From assembly GCA_963821735.1 (NCBI GenBank), contig CAWGFK010000043.1:124001-188000 (forward strand): a stretch of DNA of 64,000 nt. Direction: 5' to 3'. Positions within the stretch are counted from its first letter, which is position 1. Each line of letters begins with the position of its first letter. This document shows positions 16,659 to 26,107 of the stretch, piece by piece. This DNA comes from Laspinema sp963821735 (GTDB lineage Bacteria > Cyanobacteriota > Cyanobacteriia > Cyanobacteriales > Laspinemataceae). Below the pieces are notes generated by a model. That model saw nothing but the letters and a program-made list of their open reading frames with translations, ran no database searches and was not told the DNA's origin. Made by a program: the position numbers and the translations under genes.

Positions 16659-19600
16659 TTATTCTCCCGGTGGGTTTCTCAGATTGAGGTTCTGTTCCAG
16701 GGGAATTTGAATAATAAACTCCGTTCCTTTGCCGACTTCAGAAAGGCATTGCATTGTCCCCCGGTGCTTTTCAACGATAATTTCATAACTGATGGCTAAT
16801 CCCAATCCGGTGCCTTTGCCAATGGGTTTGGTGGTATAAAACGGGTCAAAAATTTTGCTAATTGCCTCGGGTTTCATGCCAATTCCATTATCGGCGATCG
16901 CAATTTTAACTCGGTTTCCCTCAATCAGGGTGGTGGTAATCCGAATTAATGGGTCTGGCAATTGCACCGTTGCTTGAACGGGAGCATCGGTTTCTGGCTT
17001 CACCCAGTCTTCTCTCTTCATTTCCACTGCATCGATCGCATTCCCCAAAACATTCATAAATACCTGATTAATCTGGCCTACATAACAGGTAATCTCTGGA
17101 ATCGGCCCGTATTCTTTAATCACCTGAATGGGCGGGCGATCGCTCTTGCCTTTGAGTCGATTTTGTAAAATCATCAAGGTGCTATCAATATTCTCATGCA
17201 AATCCACGGATTTCATATCCGATTCATCCAGCCGTGAGAAAGTCCGCAGGGATTTGACAATATCTCGAATGCGATTCGCACCCAATTTCATGGAGGCGAG
17301 GATTTGCGGAAAATCTTCGACTAAATAATCCAAATCAATGCTGTCGATTTCTTCCTCAATTTCCTGAGTGGGTTCGGGATAAGTTTGGCGATAAAGATCC
17401 AAAAGATTTAACAAATCTTGCATATAATCATCGGCATGACTGAGATTTCCATAGATAAAATTAACCGGATTATTAATTTCATGAGCAACTCCTGCCACCA
17501 GTTGGCCCAAGGATGACATTTTTTCGGTTTGAATCAATTGGCTTTGAGTGCGTTGGAGTTCCTGTAAGGTTTGTTGCAATTCGTGGGTTTTTGCTTCAGC
17601 AATTTGGGCCGATCTCCGAGCTTGAGTATAAAGTTCGGCTTGATTGATGGCGATCGCCAGTTGGTCGCAGACGGCTTCTAACAGTTCTACATCCTCCGGC
17701 TTCCAAACTCTAGTGCGCTTGTGACAAGCGCAGGAAATGACGCCAACTTTCCCGGATTCCGTTTGCATCGGCATCGCCAACATTGCCCGATATCCTAGGT
17801 TACTTAAAAACTCCTGAAAGGTAGAATCACTCACCCTATTGATATCATCAAATTTGAGAGTTTCGCGGGTTAAAAGTAGATTTACCATTGGTCCGACTTG
17901 TTCAACACTATAACAGCCAATTAGGTTAATTAATCCAGTATTTCTGGCTTCGGTAACCACTTCCCACACCTCTTCGTTACCGTTGTTTCGATACCAGGCG
18001 AAGTGACATCGGTCAATCTCCATCACCTTTTGGATTTCCTGGACTACACTATCGAGAATGGTATCTAATTCTAAAGAGTTTCTAATTTGGGTAGCAATCC
18101 GATTGAGCAAGGCTTCCCGTTGGGCTAATTCTCGATATTGAGCTTCACTCTGTTGCAATGCGAGTTCGGTTTGTTTGCGATCGCTGATATCGATGGTGGT
18201 GGCAATAATCCGATCAATGCGATCGCTACTATTTTGCAAGGGACTCAGGGTCATCAGCCACCATTTCTCGATGCCATCTGCCACAAAACTCTCCTCAAAA
18301 GAGAGGGTTTTCCTCAACTGGACGCACTGGAGATAACGAGGACGCCACAGGGCTACCATCTCGGGGGGTAAGGCTTCAGCCAAGGTTTTTCCGAGCATTT
18401 TTTCTACGGGAACTTGGGCCGTTTGGGCCATTTTTGGATTAATCCCGGCAAAGCGAAATTCCCCGCCCTCTAAAACTTCCAGAACAAAAATACTGTAATC
18501 CACTCCTTCCCAAATCGCCCGTAAAAACTGCTCCCGTTCTTGTAACTCCTGTTCGATTTTTTTGCGGCTGGTAATGTCCAAAACAGTGCCAAACAGTCGC
18601 ACAACTTCCCCTTGAGAGTTCTGCTCAACTTTTCCTTTGGCATGGACGTACCAGACGGACCCATTCCCGTGAACAATCCGATGCTCTAATTCATAGGGAA
18701 TCGCCAAAGTGACTGCTTTTTCTACTCGGTTTTTCAGGGCTTCGGCATCTTGCGGATGAAGCTTTTGCAAAAGCTGGGGCAAGGAAGGCGCTTCCTGTTC
18801 CGGGTCATAATCGTAAATCCGAAACAGTTCTTTGGACCAAGTTATTTTTTCCGTTGCTACGTCAAACTCCCAGTTTCCAACATGAGCGATTTCTTGGGCT
18901 TCTTCCAGGAGTCGTTGGCTTTGTTGCAGACTGAGTTCCACTTGCTTGCGATCGCTAATATCCTCAAAAACTGCCAAAAAGTATTGAGGGTCTCCCACAG
19001 AATTTCTAATCATCGAAGCCGTCATATTCACCCAAACGAGCGACCCATTTTTATGTAGGTATCGCTTTTCTAAGGTGACCGTATTGATGGCTGGATCGTA
19101 CAACTGGGCTTCGGCTTTTACATCAAAACTGGCATCATCAGTATAGGTAATCTGTTGATAAGTTAGATTATACAAATCTTCCCGACTGTATCCCAAGATA
19201 TCACAGAATTTTTGATTAACCTCTAACCAATTCCCCCCTAATCCCAGATGAGCAATGCCAATAGCAGCCTGCTCAAACGCCGCCCGGAATTTGGCCTCAC
19301 TTTCGCGCAATAAGGCTTCGGCTTGAATGCGATCTGTAATATCCGTAAAGGTAGCGACTCCTGCATACAACTGGGTTTCATTGGGACGAAACAAGGGGGT
19401 TGTATTCAGCAAAATCCAGGTTAAACTCCCATCGGGTTTGTAAATTCCCATGATGCAATCGCGAAAGGATTGCCCAGTCCGTAAGGTAACCGCGAGGGGA
19501 TGTTCTTCCGTTGGAAATGGCGAACCATCGGCTCTAACTGCGCGCCAGCGCGGATCGATGGCGATCCATCCCATCATCTGCTCTAGGCTCAAACCGAAAA

Positions 19601-20438
19601 TTCGGCTGGCACTTTGATTGTAAGTATAAATCATGCCATTGGCATCTTGCATGATGACTCCCTCACTCATGGCACTCAACACCGAGCGATAGCGGGTTTC
19701 GCTTTCTTGTACCGAGGCGAGTAAACGCTCTTGTTGCTCTGCCATCTGTTTGCGATCGGTAATGTCCCGGGCAACCGCATAGATCAGGTCCCCTCCAGGA
19801 CTAGAGGAAGTCCAACCAATCCATTTATAGGAACCATCTCGGCACTGATAGCGATTTTCAAAATAAATGCTGTTTTTGCCTGCTGAGAGTTTCGCCACTT
19901 GTTCACGGGTTGAGGCGATATCCTCGGGATGGACTAACTCTAAAAACGACATGGAGAGCAATTCCTCCCTGCTATATCCTAATGTCGTTTCCCATATTGG
20001 ATTTAATTGTTTAAAATAACCATCTGTCCTGGCAATACAGAGTAAATCCAGAGATAAATTAAACCATTGTGCGATCGCTGTTTCCCATTCCTGCGATCGG
20101 CAACGTTCCTTGATGATGCCTTCAATCCGCACCGGCGTCCCGTCGTCATCGGCGATCGCCCAAAATTTACTCTGTAGGTCCCGGCGTTGCCCATCAATCC
20201 CGATAATGGAGTAGTTCACCTCTACTGTCTCAGTTTCCCACACCCGCACTAAAGCTTGGACCACCTGCGATCGCCATTGGGGTTCAATTCCCTCTGTCCA
20301 AAACTCCGGCTGATTCTCAAACCCCGCCACAGTTCCCCCGAAAAGTTGGGCTGCCGCAGGGTTCAAATAATCCAGGCGATCGCCCCGAACATTAATAAAT
20401 AAAATTCCATCTTGAATTTCATCGAAAATCCGACTCAT
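16659..20438 (-). CDS. multi-PAS/GAF sensor histidine kinase
   Basis: With the ATG at 20438 this cytoplasmic kinase has 1259 residues. Six PAS domains follow one another; several end with the ITDRKQ or ISDRKQ PAC signature, and two contain the typical LGYSREEL or LGYSREDL helix. A GAF domain (around NRIATQIRNSLELDTILDS) precedes a coiled linker. The kinase core holds the phospho-acceptor in GVAHEINNPVNF and HATPase boxes NAIDAVEM, DNGIGM and GTGLGLAISYEI. The earlier TTG at 20537 is rejected because the ATG has GGAG 9 bases upstream. Multiple PAS modules suggest integration of redox, light or small-molecule cues; none shows a chromophore cysteine that I can identify. No response regulator is adjacent. 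Confidence 0.93.
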   Translation of the reverse strand: MSRIFDEIQDGILFINVRGDRLDYLNPAAAQLFGGTVAGFENQPEFWTEGIEPQWRSQVVQALVRVWETETVEVNYSIIGIDGQRRDLQSKFWAIADDDGTPVRIEGIIKERCRSQEWETAIAQWFNLSLDLLCIARTDGYFKQLNPIWETTLGYSREELLSMSFLELVHPEDIASTREQVAKLSAGKNSIYFENRYQCRDGSYKWIGWTSSSPGGDLIYAVARDITDRKQMAEQQERLLASVQESETRYRSVLSAMSEGVIMQDANGMIYTYNQSASRIFGLSLEQMMGWIAIDPRWRAVRADGSPFPTEEHPLAVTLRTGQSFRDCIMGIYKPDGSLTWILLNTTPLFRPNETQLYAGVATFTDITDRIQAEALLRESEAKFRAAFEQAAIGIAHLGLGGNWLEVNQKFCDILGYSREDLYNLTYQQITYTDDASFDVKAEAQLYDPAINTVTLEKRYLHKNGSLVWVNMTASMIRNSVGDPQYFLAVFEDISDRKQVELSLQQSQRLLEEAQEIAHVGNWEFDVATEKITWSKELFRIYDYDPEQEAPSLPQLLQKLHPQDAEALKNRVEKAVTLAIPYELEHRIVHGNGSVWYVHAKGKVEQNSQGEVVRLFGTVLDITSRKKIEQELQEREQFLRAIWEGVDYSIFVLEVLEGGEFRFAGINPKMAQTAQVPVEKMLGKTLAEALPPEMVALWRPRYLQCVQLRKTLSFEESFVADGIEKWWLMTLSPLQNSSDRIDRIIATTIDISDRKQTELALQQSEAQYRELAQREALLNRIATQIRNSLELDTILDSVVQEIQKVMEIDRCHFAWYRNNGNEEVWEVVTEARNTGLINLIGCYSVEQVGPMVNLLLTRETLKFDDINRVSDSTFQEFLSNLGYRAMLAMPMQTESGKVGVISCACHKRTRVWKPEDVELLEAVCDQLAIAINQAELYTQARRSAQIAEAKTHELQQTLQELQRTQSQLIQTEKMSSLGQLVAGVAHEINNPVNFIYGNLSHADDYMQDLLNLLDLYRQTYPEPTQEIEEEIDSIDLDYLVEDFPQILASMKLGANRIRDIVKSLRTFSRLDESDMKSVDLHENIDSTLMILQNRLKGKSDRPPIQVIKEYGPIPEITCYVGQINQVFMNVLGNAIDAVEMKREDWVKPETDAPVQATVQLPDPLIRITTTLIEGNRVKIAIADNGIGMKPEAISKIFDPFYTTKPIGKGTGLGLAISYEIIVEKHRGTMQCLSEVGKGTEFIIQIPLEQNLNLRNPPGE

Positions 20439-20762
20439 GCAACACACTCCCTCACCAGGTTTTGACGTTTCTCTAACCCTTACTCTTGTAAACACCCCCT
20501 GATTTCCGGATCCCATTCCGGCCCCTTTTTTTGACAAGAACCCACGCCAATAAGAGGAGGTCCTCCGTTTGATTGGGACTCTACAGGAACAGCACTTCTC
20601 TCTTGACTTCCGGTGATGCGTCAGTGTAACGACCTCTCAATCATTCCTGTAAGGGTGATGCCTTGAAATTGCCCTCGATTTTTCGCCGAAACGTGCAGAT
20701 CACCGGCGATCGCACCCCTGTACTTCCCTCACTATAAACCGCCCTCATTATTTTTAGCCAAT
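20439..20762. other. intergenic region between psbA and the PAS kinase
   Basis: No gene is seen. The stretch holds the leader of the kinase gene, with the ribosome-binding GGAG just upstream of its ATG, and ends at the psbA terminator. Confidence 0.5.
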
Positions 20763-20792
20763 AAAAAAGCGCCCCTGTATAGGGACGCTTTT
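20763..20792 (-). terminator. rho-independent terminator of psbA
   Basis: On the minus strand AAGCGTCCCT pairs with AGGGGCGCTT around ATAC, followed by TTTTTTA. It lies 59 bases beyond the psbA stop, in the right orientation, and has the stem plus U-run expected of an intrinsic terminator. Confidence 0.85.
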
Positions 20793-20850
20793 AATATTAC
20801 AGACTGACTAGATGTCGCGTATAGAGTCCGTCTGAATCTTCAGTTAAAAC

Positions 20851-21933
20851 TTAACCGTTGATCGAAGGAGCAGTCAAAGCAACGGGAGTTGCTTCGCCAG
20901 CAGCCAAGTCGAGGGGGAAGTTGTGAGCATTACGCTCGTGCATGACTTCCATACCCAGGTTAGCGCGGTTGATCACGTCGGCCCAGGTGTTGACCACACG
21001 ACCAGTGGAGTCAATGATCGACTGGTTGAAGTTGAATCCGTTCAAGTTAAAGGCCATCGTGGACACACCTAAAGCGGTGAACCAGATACCCACAACCGGC
21101 CAAGCAGCTAAGAAGAAGTGCAAGGAACGGCTGTTGTTGAAAGAAGCATATTGGAAGATCAGACGACCGAAGTAGCCGTGAGCTGCCACGATGTTGTAGG
21201 TTTCTTCTTCTTGACCGAATTTGTAACCGTAGTTTTGAGATTCGGTTTCAGAGGTCTCACGAACTAAGCTGGAGGTCACCAGAGAACCGTGCATGGCACT
21301 GAACAAGGAACCACCGAACACACCGGCAACACCCAACATATGGAAGGGGTGCATCAGGATGTTGTGCTCAGCTTGGAACACCAACATGAAGTTGAAGGTT
21401 CCAGAGATACCCAAGGGCATACCATCAGAGAAAGAACCTTGGCCGATCGGGTAGATCAAGAACACTGCGGAAGCTGCTGCAACTGGTGCAGAGTAAGCGA
21501 CGCAGATCCAAGGACGCATTCCTAAGCGGTAGGAGAGTTCCCACTCACGACCCATGTAGCAGAAGATGCCGATGAGGAAGTGGAAAATCACGAGCTGGTA
21601 AGGGCCACCATTGTAGAGCCACTCATCCAAGCTGGCTGCTTCCCAAATTGGGTAGAAGTGCAGACCAATTGCGTTAGAAGAAGGAACAACAGCACCAGAG
21701 ATGATGTTGTTTCCGTACAGCAAAGAACCGGCAACGGGTTCCCGGATACCGTCGATGTCAACGGGGGGAGCCGCGATGAAGGCAATGATGTAGCAGACAG
21801 TGGCGCTTAAGAGGGTGGGGATCATCAACACGCCGAACCAGCCGATATAAAGGCGGTTTTCGGTAGAAGCGACCCACTCGCAGAAGCGGTCCCACAGATT
21901 GGCGCTTTCGCGCTGCTGTAAGGTTGTCGTCAT
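20851..21933 (-). CDS. psbA: photosystem II D1 protein
   Basis: This 360-residue thylakoid membrane protein carries the photosystem II primary chemistry together with D2. Landmarks are the start MTTTLQQRESANLWDRFCEW, the Tyr-Z helix, the QB region and the C-terminal metal-ligand stretch HERNAHNFPLDLA. The 16-residue tail after Ala344 (AGEATPVALTAPSING) is removed by CtpA. Residue 130 is Glu (MGREWELS), the form linked in other cyanobacteria to high-light D1 variants, whereas low-light forms have Gln. A terminator follows it and a promoter with a leader hairpin precedes it, so it is monocistronic. Further psbA copies are expected elsewhere in the genome. Confidence 0.99.
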   Translation of the reverse strand: MTTTLQQRESANLWDRFCEWVASTENRLYIGWFGVLMIPTLLSATVCYIIAFIAAPPVDIDGIREPVAGSLLYGNNIISGAVVPSSNAIGLHFYPIWEAASLDEWLYNGGPYQLVIFHFLIGIFCYMGREWELSYRLGMRPWICVAYSAPVAAASAVFLIYPIGQGSFSDGMPLGISGTFNFMLVFQAEHNILMHPFHMLGVAGVFGGSLFSAMHGSLVTSSLVRETSETESQNYGYKFGQEEETYNIVAAHGYFGRLIFQYASFNNSRSLHFFLAAWPVVGIWFTALGVSTMAFNLNGFNFNQSIIDSTGRVVNTWADVINRANLGMEVMHERNAHNFPLDLAAGEATPVALTAPSING

Positions 21934-21969
21934 ATTTCTTATGATTGCTATGAGGTTTTCGAGGTAGTC

Positions 21970-21987
21970 GGTAGAGGTTTCTCTACC
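21970..21987 (-). promoter_or_regulatory. hairpin in the psbA 5' leader
   Basis: GGTAGAG and CTCTACC form a 7-bp perfect stem with a 4-base loop, inside the predicted untranslated leader of psbA. It lies just after the putative -10 element. It could affect transcript stability or translation, as leader structures do for other psbA genes. Confidence 0.5.
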
Positions 21988-21996
21988 TTGCTTACT

Positions 21997-22025
21997 ACCT
22001 TACACAACTTGTTAAGCTTTGTAAA
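21997..22025 (-). promoter_or_regulatory. psbA promoter
   Basis: On the minus strand TTTACA (22020-22025) and TAAGGT (21997-22002) are separated by 17 bases, a good fit to a sigma-70-type promoter. Transcription would begin near 21990, giving a leader of about 55 bases. It lies between psbA and the divergent cofG gene. Confidence 0.5.
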
Positions 22026-22081
22026 GGGTTTTCATAAAAATTTTTCCTGATTATTGCTATTAATTTTTCTTATCATTCGCC

Positions 22082-23041
22082 ATGCTGACCACTTCTGCCT
22101 CCCGTCGGATCACCTACAGTCCCGCCTACACCTTGGTTCCAACCTACGAATGTTTTAACCGCTGTAGCTACTGCAACTTCCGCTCCAACCCGGGAACAAG
22201 CCCCTGGTTGGAATTACCCGAGGCGGAACGAATCCTGAAATCTCTTATATGGACAGGGATTCGGGAAATTTTAATCCTCAGTGGCGAAGTGCATCCGAAT
22301 TCTGAGAAGCGTTCAGACTGGTGCGATCGCCTTTATGAGTTATGCGAATTGGCCCTGGGACTGGGATTTCTGCCCCATACCAATGCCGGTCCTCTCAGTT
22401 TTCAGGAAATGGCAAGGCTGAAAACCGTTAATGTTTCTATGGGATTAATGGTGGAACAGGTGACCCCGAGTTTGGTGGAAACCGTACATCGTCACGCCCC
22501 CAGCAAGGTGCCAGCAGTGCGACTGCAACAATTAGCTTGGGCGGGAGAACTAAAAATTCCTTTTACAACGGGATTATTACTGGGAATTGGGGAGACTCCG
22601 GGCGATCGCCAAGCAACTTTAGAGGCGATCGCGCAAATTCATCAGCGCTGGGGCCATATCCAGGAAGTAATTATCCAACCCTATCGTCCCGGAACCCACC
22701 AAAGCGGCGAGGCCCCTGGGTTCGACTTGAGGGAATTACCCGCAGTCGTGGCAATGGCAAGGGAGATATTACCCGAGGCAGTCGCCCTGCAAGTCCCCCC
22801 CAATTTAATTGAGCAACCCGAGATTTTATTAGCTTGCTTAGAGGCGGGATGCCGCGATTTAGGGGGAATCGGACCGACAGATGAAGTGAATCCGGACTAT
22901 CCCCATCTCCAGGTTGATAGACTGAAACGCATTTTAGAACCAGCAGGGTGGGAATTAGTCGAGCGATCGCCGGTTTATCCGCAATATCATCAAGGGTTAA
23001 GTCCTCGGCTGCGATCGCACCTGATCCAGGCGGGGTATTAA
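22082..23041 (+). CDS. cofG: 7,8-didemethyl-8-hydroxy-5-deazariboflavin synthase subunit CofG
   Basis: The 319-residue protein is a radical SAM enzyme with the cluster motif C24-xxx-C28-xx-C31 (ECFNRCSYC). Together with CofH it builds the deazaflavin Fo from a pyrimidine precursor and tyrosine; in cyanobacteria Fo serves as antenna for DNA photolyase. Family motifs include LILSGEVHPNS, TNAGPLS, TTGLLLGIGE, IIQPYRPG and GGIGPTDEVNPD. The length is typical. cofH is not in the window. The gene is divergent from psbA and uses the ATG at 22082. Confidence 0.95.
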   Translation: MLTTSASRRITYSPAYTLVPTYECFNRCSYCNFRSNPGTSPWLELPEAERILKSLIWTGIREILILSGEVHPNSEKRSDWCDRLYELCELALGLGFLPHTNAGPLSFQEMARLKTVNVSMGLMVEQVTPSLVETVHRHAPSKVPAVRLQQLAWAGELKIPFTTGLLLGIGETPGDRQATLEAIAQIHQRWGHIQEVIIQPYRPGTHQSGEAPGFDLRELPAVVAMAREILPEAVALQVPPNLIEQPEILLACLEAGCRDLGGIGPTDEVNPDYPHLQVDRLKRILEPAGWELVERSPVYPQYHQGLSPRLRSHLIQAGY

Positions 23042-23157
23042 TAGCCTCGCCCTGTCAAGGTGATCAATTTAATGACGAAAAATCGTTATTTCTTGGACAG
23101 GCGATTACTCTCGCGCCCCTACAAGAGGTAAATTTGATGACGAAAAATCATGGTTTC

Positions 23158-23213
23158 TTGTAGGGGCGTATTGCATACGCCCTCTTTTGGGCGTATGCAA
23201 TACGCCCCTACAA
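23158..23213. repeat. inverted repeat TTGTAGGGGCGTATTGC...
   Basis: This is a 25-bp perfect stem around TCTTTT. It has the same ends (GTAGGGGCG) as the copies at 7988 and 16498, but the inner arm reads TATTGCATACGCCC on both sides. The paired changes show that the structure, not the sequence, is kept. It lies between the convergent cofG and phosphoesterase genes. Confidence 0.85.
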
Positions 23214-23238
23214 TCTACACACCTTAACAGGGCTAGTA

Positions 23239-24045
23239 TTAATATCCCAGGGCGGTTAAATCCGGTTGCGCGGCGATCGCAACTCGTTCCACCTTCGTTT
23301 CCCAAGTACCATCGGGATAGAGATTAAACAATCGAAACCCTGGGGACGCATCATCCAGAGCAAACTCAATACTTTTCGGCTGAAACTGGATACAAGTTGA
23401 AGGCGTGGCAAAATAAGCGACATTTTCCCGATAAAACAGTAAATTTTGGTGAACATGACCGCAAGCCACCAATTTCACATTACGATAACGACGATAACGG
23501 TCTAAAATCCCAAAAAATGCCTCAGCATTTTCCAGATTAATTTGGTCCAACCATTCCGAGTTCACGGGAAATGGGGGATGATGCAGGGCAATAAACGTCG
23601 GCTGGTTGCCAGCTTTATATAATTCCCAGTCCAACCACTCCAAACTCGTCCTAGAGAGTCGTCCCCCATCGGCCCCTGGTATCTGAGAGTTGAGCAGGAT
23701 AAAGCGCCAATTGCCCATTTCAAAGGATTTGTCCGCACAAAGGGGACTGTCGGTTAAAACCGACTCCATCACGGAGAGATTGTCATGATTGCCAGGAACC
23801 CAGTAGGTGGGAATTTGCAACGGACGGATTAAATCCCGGAGAACTTGGTAAGATTCTGGGGTTTCATCTTGAGAGAGGTCTCCGGTGAGTAGGAGGAGAT
23901 CCCGGGCATAATTCAGGGAGAGCAATCCTCTTAAAACCGCCTGAAAGGATGAAAGGGTTGGGACCCCAAGCAATTTGCGATCGGGGCGGGCAAATAAATG
24001 AAGATCCGTAATTTGAGCTAATCGCAAGGGAGAGGCTGGGATCAT
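23239..24045 (-). CDS. metallophosphoesterase (CpdA-like)
   Basis: The protein has 268 residues and carries the calcineurin-like phosphoesterase motifs in order: D-x-H in ITDLHLF, GDLSQDETPE, GNHDN, the histidine in LHHPPF and GHVH. This is the class III cyclic-nucleotide phosphodiesterase group that includes CpdA, so it may hydrolyse cAMP, but other phosphodiesters are possible. Two metal ions would be bound. No signal peptide is visible, so it is cytosolic. It converges with cofG and its start is an ATG at 24045. Confidence 0.88.
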   Translation of the reverse strand: MIPASPLRLAQITDLHLFARPDRKLLGVPTLSSFQAVLRGLLSLNYARDLLLLTGDLSQDETPESYQVLRDLIRPLQIPTYWVPGNHDNLSVMESVLTDSPLCADKSFEMGNWRFILLNSQIPGADGGRLSRTSLEWLDWELYKAGNQPTFIALHHPPFPVNSEWLDQINLENAEAFFGILDRYRRYRNVKLVACGHVHQNLLFYRENVAYFATPSTCIQFQPKSIEFALDDASPGFRLFNLYPDGTWETKVERVAIAAQPDLTALGY

Positions 24046-24163
24046 TGCTAGGCAAACAAACGGGCAACTCCATTAATCATACAGGTCCAGGGTCAATCCC
24101 GATGAACAGAATGCCTTAAGGAACTGGGCGATCGCCTTGAATGAAAAATTTTCGTGACAGCTA

Positions 24164-24191
24164 TTGCGTCCTCGCCAAACTCTGCTACAAT
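24164..24191 (+). promoter_or_regulatory. promoter of tRNA-Cys
   Basis: TTGCGT (24164-24169) and TACAAT (24186-24191) are 16 bases apart and end 21 bases before the mature tRNA. The -10 element is a near-consensus match. Confidence 0.45.
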
Positions 24192-24212
24192 AGAAATTCA
24201 TGACAGAAAAGC

Positions 24213-24283
<71 letters not shown>

Positions 24284-24371
24284 TTGTCAAATCAAAGCAT
24301 TTCGCAGTCGCCTTCCCGGGCGATTTTTGGTTTTGGAGTAAAATCGCCCCTGCTACAAAGCCATTCCGAGG

Positions 24372-25274
24372 TTAAAGTCGGGGCATCCATTCCAGGGCAA
24401 TCCCAAAGCGAGTATCATTCTCCCCATCGGCATCGTGACGGCGGATATCCGTGGAGAGGCGAAATTGAGGCGTGATGGCATACCCGACGGCCAAAGTTCC
24501 TAACCCCACGGTTTGATCACCACCTATTCCCACGACGCTATATCCTAATGACAAATCTGCCCCACCTGTGCGCGAGAGTACCAACATAGCGCGTCCCCCC
24601 AACTCCACCCCACTGGTGGAGTAAGATTCTCCCTCAATGTGACGATATCCCACCACGGGTGCGAGATTGAAATATCTCCCCAAGGGCAGCACATAATAAC
24701 GCAACTGAGCACCGCCACCGGAAAATCCCCCACTTCCGGCAAAATAATCTCCACTGACGGTTAATCCGGTGTCCCCGATAAATAAATCTTCTACCCCGAC
24801 ATTTACCCCACTGCCGTCATCGGAGGAGGTGACTTGGGCATATCCCACCCGCACACGAGTCCGAAAACTAGGGTCATTGTGAATCTCTTCCAAGACATTT
24901 GGCACTTCTTGTAACCATCGTTGGAGGACGGGACTGCCTTCGATGATTTCTGGACTCAAGTCCACGGACTCGGTGTTCAAGGGTTCCGAATCCAGGGGGG
25001 AGTCATCAACCTGGACTACTAGGGGCCTCGCCGAGGCTAGGGGAATCCCGCCCCAATTCAAGGTTAGATGCAGGGCGAGATAAACCAAACCGACACTGCA
25101 TTTGAGGGGATAACCTGCCAGTCTTCTGGGGAATAGGGAACTTAGGGATTTAAACGATCGCACAGCGTCAGAAATTCTACTGCTTTCCCGGGTTCTGTGC
25201 ATTCCCTTGGCTGTAAATGGAGAGGAGACCGGATCGATCACCGGCAGGGAGTCCCGATGGGTTGGATTAGGCAT
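24372..25274 (-). CDS. exported beta-barrel-like protein of unknown function
   Basis: The mature part, from about RPLVVQVDDSPLDSEP, ends in a run of amphipathic beta strands rich in Gly and aromatic residues (GFSGGGAQLRYYVLPLG, FNLAPVVGYRHIEGES, ADLSLGYSVVGIGGD). The last strand ends RFGIALEWMPRL, although without the usual terminal Phe. A hydrophobic segment (CSVGLVYLALHLTLNWGG) before it could be a signal sequence, but it is preceded by an unusually long basic stretch, so the start is uncertain. I place it at the ATG at 25274; an in-frame TTG at 25334 and an ATG at 25202 are alternatives. No family is recognised with confidence. Outer-membrane location is inferred from the strand pattern. 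Confidence 0.6.
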   Translation of the reverse strand: MPNPTHRDSLPVIDPVSSPFTAKGMHRTRESSRISDAVRSFKSLSSLFPRRLAGYPLKCSVGLVYLALHLTLNWGGIPLASARPLVVQVDDSPLDSEPLNTESVDLSPEIIEGSPVLQRWLQEVPNVLEEIHNDPSFRTRVRVGYAQVTSSDDGSGVNVGVEDLFIGDTGLTVSGDYFAGSGGFSGGGAQLRYYVLPLGRYFNLAPVVGYRHIEGESYSTSGVELGGRAMLVLSRTGGADLSLGYSVVGIGGDQTVGLGTLAVGYAITPQFRLSTDIRRHDADGENDTRFGIALEWMPRL

Positions 25275-25437
25275 AGTCTTGAACTCGGATGAATGAGCAA
25301 CGGCATGGTTAGTATGACATGAACAAATAGGCAACCTGGGAGGGGTGAGTCTAGAAACCTATTCGCTTTGACCAGAATGGGGCAAACTGGGTTTAAACTT
25401 GGTCGAGGCATCGGATCGCGATTATAACTCGGGATGA

Positions 25438-25486
25438 AGGCCGATCGCCCGTTGAGTTACGCAGGGGGTTTAAGGGCGATCGGCCT
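25438..25486. repeat. 13-bp inverted repeat containing CGATCG
   Basis: AGGCCGATCGCCC and its exact complement flank a 23-base loop in the gene-free stretch 25335-25951. No other feature is seen there; a 72-residue minus-strand frame near 25744-25962 has no supporting signal. Confidence 0.5.
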
Positions 25487-25951
25487 CCCTTCTCTAACAA
25501 TATCCGCAATAATTATACAAAAACCAATGCTCGGTTTTGCTGGATTCTCACTTTATGTTTATTTCCTGATTATTCCCCCGCTTGTTTCCGATCGCTTCTC
25601 TTGTGATCATGGGTAATCCAGAGTCAGAGCATACAGGTTTAGACCGGATTAACTGAACTGGATCTCAGAGGATGAGTTAATTTTGCTGCGATCGGCTCTC
25701 TCTTTTTTGGAACAGAACAAAACTCTACTGATCACCTAATCCGCTAATCTCCCACAATTAAACGATTCAAAGCCTGAGCGTTAAACCTGAGCCAAGGGTG
25801 TAAAATAAAAATATAAACCCTAACGGGAGTCCAACCGACAGATTCAAGCCTCTTTTGAGCGCGAACCCTAAGCTGTAGAAAGCAAGGGGGCAAAAATAAA
25901 GCCGGAAATCCTTGACAGATCAGGCTTTGAACGCTATTCACCCGGTCCGTC

Positions 25952-26107
25952 GGTTCGCGCAAATGCTGAAACCTATATGGAGCAATGATTTGAGGTAAAA
26001 ATGAAACCGACCTATTTACAACTTAGCGGCTGTAATGGTATTTTAAATCTAGGTTCGCGCAAATGCACCTTGAAAACTTCATATACCAAGGGTTTCAACC
26101 ACGGGCG
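25952..26107 (+). promoter_or_regulatory. CRISPR leader
   Basis: The AT-rich sequence directly upstream of the first repeat holds GGTTCGCGCAAATGC twice, at 25952-25966 and 26052-26066, exactly 100 bp apart. The repeats end in ATTGAAAC on the plus strand, the usual 3' end of this repeat class, so transcription from this side is expected. Confidence 0.55.

Noticed and set aside
25744..25962. 72-residue minus-strand frame before the CRISPR leader
   Set aside because: No motif, no ribosome-binding site, and it runs into the leader motif.
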